Source of the DNA: Streptomyces sp. McG3
GTDB lineage: Bacteria; Actinomycetota; Actinomycetes; Streptomycetales; Streptomycetaceae
Assembly: GCF_018619185.1 (NCBI RefSeq)
Contig: NZ_JAAXYC010000018.1
Coordinates: 1-53,463 of the forward strand
Reading direction: 5' to 3'
DNA length: 53,463 nt
Shown: positions 16,567 to 24,005 of the stretch, piece by piece
Layout of the letters: every line of letters begins with the position of its first letter
How positions within the stretch are numbered: the stretch's first letter is position 1
Made by a program: the position numbers and the translations under genes
The notes under the pieces: model-generated
The model's database searches: none
What the model was told of the DNA's origin: nothing
What the model saw: the letters and a program-made list of their open reading frames with translations, nothing else

Positions 16567-17094
16567 TCAGGGAACGGGCGGGGGGATGACGCGGCCGGTG
16601 CACTCCAGGTCGTGGATCATCTGGACCTTGCGGGCGGCGGACGCGGTCGGGTCGAAGCGCCAGGTCAGCCACTCCTCGGCGAGCTGTTTGGCCAGGGCCA
16701 GGCCGATGATCCCGGCGCCGAAGGTGAGGACCTGGGCGTTGTTGGAGAGCACAGAGGCCCGCACGGACAGGGAGTCGTGGGCGGTGACGGCGCGGACGCC
16801 GGACACTTTGTTCGCCGTGACGGCCATTCCGAGGCCGGTGTGGCAGATGAGCAGGGCTCTGTCGACGGTGACCTCGGCGACGCGCCGGGCAGCCTCCTCG
16901 GCGATCTGCGGGTAGGCGCCTTCGGGGCGGAGGTGTACGCCGACGTCGAGTACGGACGCGACGAGGGGCTGCTTCCGCAGGTGCTCGGCGAGCGCGTCCT
17001 TGTACTCCTGGCCCGCACGATCGGCCCCGATGGCCAAGCGCAGGGTCGGCAGAGCGTCGGGCCCGGCACCGGGAAGGCGGTGGAGCGAGGTCAC
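16567..17094 (-). CDS. RpiB/LacAB-like sugar-phosphate isomerase
   Basis: A 175-residue protein of the RpiB/LacA/LacB fold, which interconverts aldose and ketose phosphates. Seen: LRLAIGADRAGQEYKDALAEHL at the start of the fold, RALLICHTGLGMAVTANKVSGV (the phosphate and anion-hole loop, although the usual Cys-Gly-Ser/Thr-Gly is here Cys-His-Thr-Gly) and NNAQVLTFGAGIIG. GTG start at 17094 overlaps the acyltransferase stop. The changed active-site loop suggests a non-standard substrate, or one of the LacAB-type variants found in antibiotic clusters. Confidence 0.8.
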   Translation of the reverse strand: MTSLHRLPGAGPDALPTLRLAIGADRAGQEYKDALAEHLRKQPLVASVLDVGVHLRPEGAYPQIAEEAARRVAEVTVDRALLICHTGLGMAVTANKVSGVRAVTAHDSLSVRASVLSNNAQVLTFGAGIIGLALAKQLAEEWLTWRFDPTASAARKVQMIHDLECTGRVIPPPVP

Positions 17095-17798
17095 GGGAGC
17101 ATTTCTTCGACGCCCGCGTTGCGGCTGCGGATGCGCGTCTGCGCGGTGTGCGGAGCCGTGACGACGGAGTTCTCGGGGACGGCGCGGATGGCGAGGGTGA
17201 CGCCGCTGTCGATCTGGCTGCTGCGGCCGACGAGGATGCCGGGGCCGAGGCTGATGTTGTTCCCGGTTTGCACCTTGTCGCCGATGACCGCGCCGAACTG
17301 CGTGGTCCGGCACCGGTATGCACCGCCTTCGGTGCGCAGGCGGATCTCGCGGTCCGGCGCGGACATGTCGGCGCTCACCGCGATGGCGGCCACCGTTACC
17401 CCGGCCGACAGGTGCGCTCGGTTGCCGACGATGGTGCGGTTGATGCCGATGCGATGGCCCAGGACCGCCCCCTCGCCGACGAACGCGGAGGTGACCTCGC
17501 AGTTGAAGCCGACCGAGGCCCCGGCGCACAGCACGCTGCCCTTGCGTACGGTGGAGAACTCGTGCACCTTCACGTCCGGGCCGATGATGACGTCGTCCCC
17601 GACGATGGCCTGCGGGTGCACGTACGCCGTCGGGTGGATGCGCTTGTCGCCGAGCAGGGCGAGGGCCTCTTCGTGCAGCTCCGGCCACCGGGCGAGGAAG
17701 TCGGCCAGGTCGTAGGTGTGCAGGCGCCCGTACGGGGTGGAGGCGAGCTGTCCGTAGGCGGGCGCGGTGACGAATTTACCGAGCAGAAGGGGCTTCAT
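17091..17798 (-). CDS. left-handed beta-helix acyltransferase (hexapeptide repeat)
   Basis: A 235-residue protein with about ten imperfect hexapeptide turns (HPQAIVGDDVIIGPDVKVHE, GEGAVLGHRIGINRTIVG, IGDKVQTGNNISLGPGILVG). This is the parallel beta-helix of sugar O- or N-acyltransferases. The N-terminal ~50 residues are a separate helical cap. ATG 17798 with GGAG upstream. It probably acylates the amino sugar produced by the neighbouring aminotransferase, by analogy with amino-sugar pathways. Confidence 0.8.
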   Translation of the reverse strand: MKPLLLGKFVTAPAYGQLASTPYGRLHTYDLADFLARWPELHEEALALLGDKRIHPTAYVHPQAIVGDDVIIGPDVKVHEFSTVRKGSVLCAGASVGFNCEVTSAFVGEGAVLGHRIGINRTIVGNRAHLSAGVTVAAIAVSADMSAPDREIRLRTEGGAYRCRTTQFGAVIGDKVQTGNNISLGPGILVGRSSQIDSGVTLAIRAVPENSVVTAPHTAQTRIRSRNAGVEEMLP

Positions 17799-17913
17799 GG
17801 TGGTCCGACTCTCCGTGAGTTGGTCGTGGTGGGAAGTCTTGGAGGGTTCCGCCCTCGTGAGACGGGACGACGCTCGATCCCAAGCGGCATAGCCGGGGCC
17901 GAACTCAATTCCT

Positions 17914-19005
17914 CTAGATGGGTGTTGTCTGTGACAGCCAGTCCGGGGCGGCCTGTGGCGTGGTCTGCAGCCACCGCACGTAGCGCTCCACCCCGTCCGC
18001 GAGCGGCACCTTCGGCGTCCAGCCCAGGACGTTCTCCATGCGGCGGACCGAGGCGTAGCCGCCGAGCGGGTCACCGGCTGGCAGGGGCGTCTCCAGGAGT
18101 TCGGTGTCCGGGTAGTGGGCCCGGACCAGCTCCGCGACGTCCCGGATGCTGGTGGCGATGCCGGTGCCGATGTTGATCGTCTCGTTGTGGGCCCCGGGGC
18201 TGACCAGCGCGCGCAGCGTGCCCTCGGCGATGTCCTCGACGTGGGTCAGGTCCCTGACCTGGCCACCGCCTCCGTTGAGGTGGAGTGGCAGGCCGAGCGA
18301 GGCGCGGGCGGCGAACCAGGCGACGACCCAGGAGTGGCTGTTCGGCTTGATCGTCTGCGGCTCCCCGTACACGGAGAAGTACCGCACGATGCTGTACGAG
18401 ATGCCGACCTGGCCCAGCATGATGGCGGTCTGCTGCTCGCCCCACGCCTTCGTGGCGCCGTACACCGATACCGGGCGCATGGAGTCGAACTCGTGGAATT
18501 GACGCGGGATCCGCCCGTGGACGCTCTCCAGGAGCTGCCGCATGGCGATTAGGTCGCGGCTCTCCGTCTCCTCCGGTTCTCCGTCTCCGTAGACGCTGGC
18601 CGAGGAGACGAAGGCCATGCGGCGCACGCGGTGGCTCGCGGCGACGGCGTCCAGGACGGACTGGGTGCCGGCGATGTTGACGTCGATCGCGTCCGCCGGC
18701 TCCCGAGTGCAGGCGGCGACGTCCGCGAGGGCGGCGGCGTGGATGACGTAGTCCGATTCGGCGACCAGCTTCCGCACCAGGGCGGTCTCCCGTACGTCGC
18801 CGATCACCGTGTCCGGGTGGGTGGTGTCGACGCCGAACACGTCGGAGTAGACGTGCTCGGGGTAGGCGTTCATGTTGCACAGGGCGATCGGGCGGGCTCC
18901 GAGCTGCTGCAGCCGAGCCGTGATCCGGGAGCCGATGAGCCCCGCGCCGCCGGTCACCAGGACTGTGGCGCCGTTGAGTTCGGGCAGGGCGGAGCGGTTC
19001 TGCAC
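17914..19005 (-). CDS. NAD-dependent sugar epimerase/dehydratase
   Basis: A 363-residue extended short-chain dehydrogenase. Seen: Rossmann motif VLVTGGAGLIGS (residues ~14-25), the VSSASVYGDG strand with its Ser, and the catalytic Tyr-x3-Lys in VYGATKAWGEQ. C-terminal substrate-binding segment with GGQVRDLTHVEDIAEG. ATG 19005. First gene of the minus-strand sugar cluster; a 115-base spacer separates it from the acyltransferase. It would act on a nucleotide sugar as 4-epimerase or dehydratase. Confidence 0.9.
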   Translation of the reverse strand: MQNRSALPELNGATVLVTGGAGLIGSRITARLQQLGARPIALCNMNAYPEHVYSDVFGVDTTHPDTVIGDVRETALVRKLVAESDYVIHAAALADVAACTREPADAIDVNIAGTQSVLDAVAASHRVRRMAFVSSASVYGDGEPEETESRDLIAMRQLLESVHGRIPRQFHEFDSMRPVSVYGATKAWGEQQTAIMLGQVGISYSIVRYFSVYGEPQTIKPNSHSWVVAWFAARASLGLPLHLNGGGGQVRDLTHVEDIAEGTLRALVSPGAHNETINIGTGIATSIRDVAELVRAHYPDTELLETPLPAGDPLGGYASVRRMENVLGWTPKVPLADGVERYVRWLQTTPQAAPDWLSQTTPI

Positions 19006-19118
19006 GATGCCTCCTGAACGATTCGGGATGGAGCGCGATGGTCGGGCCGGTCGGCCGCCGACTCCGAGTCGACGGCCGACCGGGGCTCCGCGCGGCCTGA
19101 ATCCGCAGCGGTGCCACG

Positions 19119-19167
19119 CCCCTCCGGTTTTCGTGCTCCGCAGGGATCATCTGCGGAGCCGGAGGGG
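19119..19167 (-). terminator. strong two-part hairpin
   Basis: CCCCTCCG (19119-19126) and GCTCCGCAG (19135-19143) pair with CTGCGGAGC (19151-19159) and CGGAGGGG (19160-19167), with an asymmetric bulge of about 8 bases. It lies downstream of the small membrane-protein operon and upstream of the epimerase gene. It should end transcription from the former. Confidence 0.75.
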
Positions 19168-19220
19168 CCCCTTCGGAAGGTCGCATCTGCCGGGCGGGGG
19201 GCGGGGCAGATACGACCGGG

Positions 19221-19409
19221 TCAAATGAGGAGGGGAAGGATCATGCTGGCCACCCACGTCGCGACCAGGCCGCTGAAGCCGAGAACCACGATCAGAAGTC
19301 CCAGGCCGCAGCCCGTGGCGTCGATCGTCTTGTGGTTGTTGCGGCGAGTCGTTCGGACGGGATGGCGGACAGCGTGACGTAGGAGGAAGCCCAGGCTGGG
19401 CGTCGTCAC
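19221..19409 (-). CDS. 62-residue single-span membrane protein
   Basis: A basic N-terminus (FLLRHAVRHPVRTTRRNNHK) followed by a long hydrophobic segment (TGCGLGLLIVVLGFSGLVATW). The start is taken as the GTG at 19409, which overlaps the stop of the 28-residue gene upstream (GTGA); a GTG 15 bases earlier is possible. No family recognised. It is the last of three coupled genes. Confidence 0.6.
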   Translation of the reverse strand: MTTPSLGFLLRHAVRHPVRTTRRNNHKTIDATGCGLGLLIVVLGFSGLVATWVASMILPLLI

Positions 19410-19492
19410 CGGCCTCGCCCCCACTTCGCTCCGAAGATCACGAGGAAGCCGAAGGCCACGACGACGATTAAGCCGATCATGATGCCGGCCAC
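19406..19492 (-). CDS. 28-residue transmembrane microprotein
   Basis: The frame reads Val(Met)-Ala-Gly-Ile-Met then a continuous hydrophobic helix (IGLIVVVAFGFLVIFGAKW) and ends in Gly-Arg-Gly-Arg. GTG at 19492 overlaps the TAG stop of the DUF6082 gene by one base (TAGTG), and its stop overlaps the next start (GTGA). It is thus held between two coupled genes. The ATG at 19480 is an alternative start. Function unknown; the context suggests a small membrane partner. Confidence 0.55.
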   Translation of the reverse strand: MAGIMIGLIVVVAFGFLVIFGAKWGRGR

Positions 19493-19935
19493 TACGCCAC
19501 CATCGTGGCCCGGGTGAACGCCTCGTTCATGACCCGGGTGAACCGCTCGTCGGTCTCGTTGCCCAGGGCCTCAGCCGCACGGTGCTCGCCGAACCGCGCC
19601 CAGTAGGCGCGGGCAGCAGCGCTCTCCATCAACTTGTCCGCGTACAGGCACAGTTGCCGGTCGGTGACCAGGCCGAGCCTGAAACGGAGACTGAGCTGGC
19701 AGAACATCCGGTTGCCGGACAACATCGGCTGGTACTTCTCCGGCTCCACACCTTCGGGTGCCCAGTACGCGGCCTCCTTCTCATCGCTGGAGGCTCGCGA
19801 CAGCCACTCGATCTGGATGAGCGAGAGCGCCAGGTCGTTGCGCTGCTTGTGCTGCCGGCTCCTCTGGACGAGCTGAGCGACGCCCACGGCGGCGATGGAT
19901 GCGCCTGCCGCGAGCACGGCGGTACTGACCTTCAT
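19492..19935 (-). CDS. DUF6082-like protein
   Basis: A 147-residue protein starting at ATG 19935, with GGAG five bases upstream; a GTG two codons earlier would leave no spacing. An N-terminal hydrophobic anchor (KVSTAVLAAGASIAAVGVAQ) precedes a helical soluble part with conserved-looking EWLSRASSDEKEAAYW, NRMFCQLSLRFRLGLV and ARAYWARFGEHRA. This pattern is that of the Streptomyces DUF6082 family. Function unknown. First gene of a three-gene coupled operon encoding membrane proteins. Confidence 0.72.
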   Translation of the reverse strand: MKVSTAVLAAGASIAAVGVAQLVQRSRQHKQRNDLALSLIQIEWLSRASSDEKEAAYWAPEGVEPEKYQPMLSGNRMFCQLSLRFRLGLVTDRQLCLYADKLMESAAARAYWARFGEHRAAEALGNETDERFTRVMNEAFTRATMVA

Positions 19936-20276
19936 GTGCACTCCTTCGTTCGATCTCGGTTGGTCGCTCGGGCAGAGCGGAGTACAGGGGCGATGGGGGG
20001 TGGTGCCGCCGAGCCTCGATCGAGGAAGGGCGGCGGGTTTCGCTGCCGGGGCCCGCTCGTCTCCGCCTCAGACCCTCAGCTGGGGCGGAGACGAGCGGTC
20101 GGGCCGGTCGAGCCGGGTTGTTCAAGCCCGTATCGACCGGGGCGCGGAGGAGGCGCCGTTTCCTCAGTTCGCGGTCCTGCGTGACCGTGGAGCATGCGGA
20201 CTCAGCTCCCTGGGAACCCCGGCTCGGACCGCGGTACGGCCTGCATCGGCAAGCGCGTACGGCGGAGTTCAGAAGG
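19936..20276. other. intergenic region with promoter and terminator, no gene
   Basis: About 340 bases without a plausible gene. It should hold the promoter of the DUF6082 operon on its left. On its right is the transcript end of the endonuclease operon, with a hairpin at 20053-20098. Confidence 0.5.
20053..20098 (-). terminator. 15-bp perfect stem terminator
   Basis: CCGCTCGTCTCCGCC (20053-20067) pairs exactly with GGCGGAGACGAGCGG (20084-20098) around a 16-base loop. It lies 180 bases downstream of the endonuclease-like gene, on the transcribed side. Confidence 0.8.
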
Positions 20277-21194
20277 TCAGGTGCGGGCCGAGGTGCGCGG
20301 GTAGCCGGTGAGCACATCGGCGAGAACGCTGCTGTCCATGGTCACGACAGGGATGTGGTGGTCGGACACGCCCAGAGAAACCTCGTGCACCTCGACGCCG
20401 GTCACGGCGGGGAGGAGGCCGGCGGTGACATAGACGCGGTCGATTCGACTGTCGGGACCATGACTCGCACTGGAGTTGACGGTGCGGGCCAGCGCGGCCG
20501 GGTCTCCGCCCTCGGCCGTGGCCCAGTGGCGGGCGACGTCTTCGAGGCCCGCGGTACGGAGCGTGTGGTCCGGTTCGGTGTCAGGAACGCGGACACCATC
20601 GGGGCCTCGGCGCGAGCGGTGGAGACGGTGAGGCCGGTCCTGGATGGCGGAGAGGTCGGGCAGGGGCAGGTCGCCCGGTGCGCCCGGCTCCGGGTAACTG
20701 TTGCCGTCGCCGCCGTAGATGGCCGGCAGCACGTGGCGGCTGTCGTCAGGAGCCTGCCACCCCTTGTCGGCCCAAGTCGTCGTCCACTCGGCCTCCAGCT
20801 GGCGCTGCTCGGCGCTGGCGTAGGCGAAGTGAAAGCTGACCACGTTAAAGGGCGACGCGTCGGGTCCGGCCTCCGGGAACCTCAGGGTGATCGCGGTGGG
20901 CGGAAGCACGAAGTGCGGGCCTCGGTCGCCCGACCAGTCACGTACGAGGTTGAGACGCCGGGGGTTGAAGAGGATGGCGGTGCACGCCCCGGGGCCGAGG
21001 ACGCCCTGCATGTCCAGCTCGCGGCACTGCTCGTTGAAGATCGTGTGTCCGCGCTCGTCGGCACGGAACATCTCCTGTCGGAGAACGATGTCCGGCTGGA
21101 GGCGACGCAGTGTCTCAGCGGCGGCCCGCCGAACTTCCGGATCACCTGCTCCGTTTCTCTCCAGGTTCCAGCAGACGAACCTCAGCTGTGCCAT
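20277..21194 (-). CDS. endonuclease/exonuclease/phosphatase-fold enzyme
   Basis: A 305-residue protein of the EEP superfamily (DNase I/APE1/phosphatase fold). Seen: RFVCWNLERNG (metal-site Asn), DIVLRQEMF (metal-site Glu), FHFAYASAEQR, the GGDGNSYP loop in place of the usual GDFN, SRIDRVYVT and the C-terminal LGVSDHHIPVV (catalytic Asp-His). ATG 21194 preceded by GAAAGG. Lies 50 bases after an ATP-grasp ligase on the same strand. It may be a nuclease or a phosphodiesterase; its substrate is not evident, and a link to the RiPP unit is by position only. Confidence 0.85.
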   Translation of the reverse strand: MAQLRFVCWNLERNGAGDPEVRRAAAETLRRLQPDIVLRQEMFRADERGHTIFNEQCRELDMQGVLGPGACTAILFNPRRLNLVRDWSGDRGPHFVLPPTAITLRFPEAGPDASPFNVVSFHFAYASAEQRQLEAEWTTTWADKGWQAPDDSRHVLPAIYGGDGNSYPEPGAPGDLPLPDLSAIQDRPHRLHRSRRGPDGVRVPDTEPDHTLRTAGLEDVARHWATAEGGDPAALARTVNSSASHGPDSRIDRVYVTAGLLPAVTGVEVHEVSLGVSDHHIPVVTMDSSVLADVLTGYPRTSART

Positions 21195-21244
21195 CGAATG
21201 CCTTTCAGGCGGTGTGCGGAATGGGGCCGGTTGAAGGTGAGCTG

Positions 21245-22261
21245 TTACGCCGCTGCGGTGAGGCCGTTCCGCCTGGGACGTTCGGCCTCTCCGGCCAAAA
21301 GCTGTGCCAGCGCCTGGGTGATGCCGAGGTCCGGCAGTTCGTTCTCCAGCCACCGGTACTGGCCGGCCGGGTTGAGGTCGACGAAGTACCACCTGCCGTG
21401 GTTGTCCACGAGGAGGTCGCTGGCCGTATAGGAGAGTCCGTAGCCCTGCACGAGCGCGTTCAGGGCGTCCTCGACCGGGGCGGGGAGGGTGATCGGCGTA
21501 TAGGTCAGGGACTCGGGAGTGGCTCGCCAGTCCGTCCGGCCCACCGTGGTGTGCGCGTCGATCCGGACTGCGATAGTCCGGGTGCCGATGGTGTGGGCGC
21601 GCACGGCGTAGTCGGTGAGGACGCGGTGCTGGAGGTGGGTGATACCGGTCGCGACGGCGTCCAGGTCACTGTCCACCACCAGCGTGGTGTAGAGCGGGCG
21701 GACGTGATGGTCGTCCTCCGTGATCTGCGGGATGGTGAGCGTCTTGGTGACGATGCCGTCCGGGGCGCCGAGGTTGAACCGGCGAGCGCCGGACGGGAGG
21801 CTCCCGATCCAGGTGGCCGGTACGGTCAGCCCGGCCCGTTCAGCGGCAGCGACCACACCGGCCTTGATCTGTGCCCGGCGGATGTCCGACGGGTGGTTGA
21901 CGTGCAGGCATTCCAAGGTGCCGAGCACTCCGGCCAGTCCGGCAAGCGCCTCCTGGGAGGCCCACTGCGTCTGCGCCTGGGGCATACCGTCGACCCAGAC
22001 CCGTGGGGGCGTCGGGTGGCACCAGAACACGGACCGTACGTCGCACAGTTTAGTGACCCGGGACCTGACGGTGAGCGATCCCTGCCACCGGCCGCCGTCG
22101 CACCGCGCGCTCACGCTGACCGTGCGGCCCAGATCGGCGAGGTCGAAGCGGACGATGCGGACACCGAGGTCTTGGAGGGCCAACGTGACCGCGTCCCCGG
22201 TATCGGAATCCCGGTCGGTGATGACCAGGACGGTGTCGCCGTCGGTCCGGACCGGGCTCAC
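21245..22261 (-). CDS. ATP-grasp ribosomal peptide maturase (graspetide ligase-like)
   Basis: A 338-residue ATP-grasp protein resembling the MvdC/MvdD/TgmB group, which forms ester or amide side-chain bonds in RiPP precursors. Seen: N-terminal VLVITDRDSDTGDAVTLAL, the SVFWCHPTPPRVWVDGM region (family R-x-x-x-WxR-like), the ATP-binding Lys in GIVTKTLTIP, and the metal/ATP site LLVDNHGRWYFVDLNPAGQY, with the Asp-x-Asn signature and ...GQYRWLE typical of the family. GTG 22261 overlaps the stop of the 87-residue upstream gene. It probably macrocyclises that product. Confidence 0.85.
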   Translation of the reverse strand: MSPVRTDGDTVLVITDRDSDTGDAVTLALQDLGVRIVRFDLADLGRTVSVSARCDGGRWQGSLTVRSRVTKLCDVRSVFWCHPTPPRVWVDGMPQAQTQWASQEALAGLAGVLGTLECLHVNHPSDIRRAQIKAGVVAAAERAGLTVPATWIGSLPSGARRFNLGAPDGIVTKTLTIPQITEDDHHVRPLYTTLVVDSDLDAVATGITHLQHRVLTDYAVRAHTIGTRTIAVRIDAHTTVGRTDWRATPESLTYTPITLPAPVEDALNALVQGYGLSYTASDLLVDNHGRWYFVDLNPAGQYRWLENELPDLGITQALAQLLAGEAERPRRNGLTAAA

Positions 22262-22521
22262 GCCGCACCGTCCACATCGCTGACGACCCAGTCCCCGGGC
22301 CGCAGATGCGTGAAACTGACCCCAGTGTTGGATGCTCGGCACTGGTCGCTCTGGATCACCGGGCTTCCGTCGCGGTCAACGCGGACCTGAAGGCCGGCGT
22401 CGAAGCGCTCGCCCGGCAGCGGACGGGACAGGACCAGCGGCCGGGGCGCCCCGCTCACCTTCAAGGCCAACGGCAGCGGCAGTACGTGAGCGGCGTCGAG
22501 AACATCAGGTACGGGAATCAC
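22258..22521 (-). CDS. candidate graspetide precursor peptide
   Basis: An 87-residue protein directly upstream of, and overlapping (GTGA), the ATP-grasp ligase. GTG 22521 follows GAAGGA at good spacing; a frame back to 22695 exists but has poor codon bias. The N-terminal half is leader-like (LPLPLALKVSG, RPLVLSRPLPGERFD). The segment LQVRVDRDGSPVIQSDQ resembles the ...Q...DxxGxP block of actinobacterial ATP-grasp-modified precursors. The C-terminus carries the Thr/Ser and Asp side chains that such ligases join (CRASNTGVSFTHLRPGDW, VVSDVDGAA). Assigned by position and composition, so moderately sure. Confidence 0.6.
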   Translation of the reverse strand: MIPVPDVLDAAHVLPLPLALKVSGAPRPLVLSRPLPGERFDAGLQVRVDRDGSPVIQSDQCRASNTGVSFTHLRPGDWVVSDVDGAA

Positions 22522-22691
22522 GGCAAGTCCTTCGTGGATGGTCAGCGGGTAGTGGGGCGGAGAAGTCGGTCCAGGTCGCCGACGGGCTCGTAGGTTGAGG
22601 GCGTGAACGTGTTGAGTGATGAGAAGCCACCGCAGAATTGCGCGGGCCCGGAGGCGGAGCACGGGGCTGCTGGCCAGGCGATGCGGGTTGG
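22522..22691. other. upstream region of the graspetide-like unit
   Basis: About 170 bases between the candidate precursor start and the broken DUF5999 gene. The frame continuing upstream of the precursor has low third-position GC and is not convincing. The region may contain the unit's promoter, or the unit may have been transcribed from the DUF5999 gene before that gene was split. Confidence 0.4.
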
Positions 22692-22771
22692 TCACGAGGG
22701 CCGACCGGCGAGAGCGTCACGGCAGGGAGGGATCAGTCGTCCGTCCGGCAGCAGCACACCGGTGTCCTCGA
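22692..22771 (-). pseudogene. DUF5999 gene, C-terminal fragment
   Basis: Reads Glu-Asp-Thr-Gly-Val-Leu-Leu-Pro-Asp-Gly-Arg-Leu-Ile-Pro-Pro... to a TGA at 22692. This is the end of a small DUF5999 protein. Its N-terminal half lies 4.75 kb away at 27521-27644 on the same strand. Joining the halves at the shared CCTCGA restores a 65-residue protein of the family's usual length. The Tn554-like element separates them. Confidence 0.8.
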
Positions 22772-22839
22772 CTATGTCCATCAGTCTTGTGGGTGTCTTT
22801 GATGTCCAACTCGCTGCCATGGCGGGGCCTTTCGGTGCT

Positions 22840-22870
22840 ACATGGACGGGTTCTGTTCGCCTGTCCATGT
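22840..22870. repeat. inverted repeat at the left end of the Tn554-like element
   Basis: ACATGGAC (22840-22847) and GTCCATGT (22863-22870), perfect 8-base arms 15 bases apart, just upstream of the recombinase start. It may be a recombinase-binding site or an operator controlling tnpA. Confidence 0.55.
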
Positions 22871-22886
22871 CGGCCTGGGGTGTGGT

Positions 22887-24005
22887 GTGTCGTTCGCAGT
22901 GCAGAGGCTGCGGTTGTCCGAAGACGGTCCGGTCTCGTACACCGTGGTGGGGGACGACGGCTTGCCCGTCGATGACGTGGAGGATTTCCTCGCGTACCTG
23001 ACGGCGAGGGGTGCATCGCCGAACACGGTTCAGGGCTACGCCTACGACCTGCGCGATTTCTTCGTTTGGCTGGGGCAGATGGGCTTGGACTTCCGGCGTC
23101 TGCGGTTGGAGGTTGTCGCGCAGTTCTTCGACTGGCTGCGCCGTCCGAAGCCGGCCCGCGCGCCGGAGGTGTTCGTGTTGCCGGGTGTCGGCCAGGCGCT
23201 GGAGAACACCACGTTGCAGCGGAAGCGGGCCGCGCTCGCGTCCTTCTACCGGTTCCACGCCCGGCGGGATGAGAGCGTGCCGGCGCTGTTGGGAAACCTG
23301 CTGGCCAGGCGGCCGACAGGCTCCTACACGCCGATGCTGGCGCACACCCAGCGAGGAGGTGAGGTCGAGTACAGCCCGATCCGCATCCACGCCCACCGCA
23401 AGCCGCCCCGGACGCTGACCGACGACGAGCTCCAGCGGCTGATGAGCGCCTGTAACCGGCGCCGGGACCGGTTCCTGATCGCGCTCCTGGACGACTCGGG
23501 GCTGCGGATCAGCGAGGCCCTGGGCCTGCGGCACGCTGACCTGAACCTCCGCAAGGGCGAGGTGCACGTCGTTCCACGCGAGAACAACGCCAACCGCGCC
23601 AGGGTCAAGGGCATGAAGGGACGGATCGTCCCGGTGCGGCCGGAGCTGTTCGACCGCTACGCCGCCTACATGGAGAGCGAGTACGGCACGCTGGACTGCG
23701 ACTTCGTGTTCGCCAACCTCTTCCGCGCGCCGATCGGCTCGCCAATGACCCGGGCGAACGTCAATGAACTGGTAAAACGCCTTCAGAAGTGGACCGGCAT
23801 CACGCACTTCTCGCCGCATGCCTGTCGGCACACCTACGCCACCCGACTGCTGCGGGCCGAGGTGCCGATCGAGGTCGTGGCCGAGCTCCTCGGTCACGCC
23901 AGTACGCAGACCACCGCCGAGATTTACAGTCACCTCGATGTCGAGGATCATCGCCGGGTACTCCTCTCGGCCGGGATCATCAAGGACGGGGCATCGGCCC
24001 GGTGA
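22887..24005 (+). CDS. tnpA: tyrosine recombinase, Tn554 TnpA-like
   Basis: A 372-residue site-specific recombinase. The catalytic residues are visible: Arg in SGLRISEALGLRH, His-x-x-Arg in HACRHTYATRLL, His in ELLGHAST and the nucleophilic Tyr in EIYSHLDV. The N-terminal ~150 residues form a SAM-like core-binding domain (FLAYLTARGASPNTVQGYAY). The GTG at 22887 is preferred, because the ATG at 22842 lies inside the inverted repeat. The stop overlaps the tnpB start (GTGA). With tnpB and tnpC it should catalyse integration and excision of the element. Confidence 0.9.
   Translation: MSFAVQRLRLSEDGPVSYTVVGDDGLPVDDVEDFLAYLTARGASPNTVQGYAYDLRDFFVWLGQMGLDFRRLRLEVVAQFFDWLRRPKPARAPEVFVLPGVGQALENTTLQRKRAALASFYRFHARRDESVPALLGNLLARRPTGSYTPMLAHTQRGGEVEYSPIRIHAHRKPPRTLTDDELQRLMSACNRRRDRFLIALLDDSGLRISEALGLRHADLNLRKGEVHVVPRENNANRARVKGMKGRIVPVRPELFDRYAAYMESEYGTLDCDFVFANLFRAPIGSPMTRANVNELVKRLQKWTGITHFSPHACRHTYATRLLRAEVPIEVVAELLGHASTQTTAEIYSHLDVEDHRRVLLSAGIIKDGASAR

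Noticed and set aside
15320..17323. Long N-terminal extension of the aminotransferase
   Set aside because: The extra residues are Pro/Arg/Ser rich antisense-like sequence covering the RpiB-like gene. A good ribosome site precedes the ATG at 16546.
22521..22695. 58-codon upstream extension of the candidate RiPP precursor
   Set aside because: A GTG overlaps the DUF5999 stop, but codon third positions are not GC-rich and a clear ribosome site precedes the later GTG at 22521.
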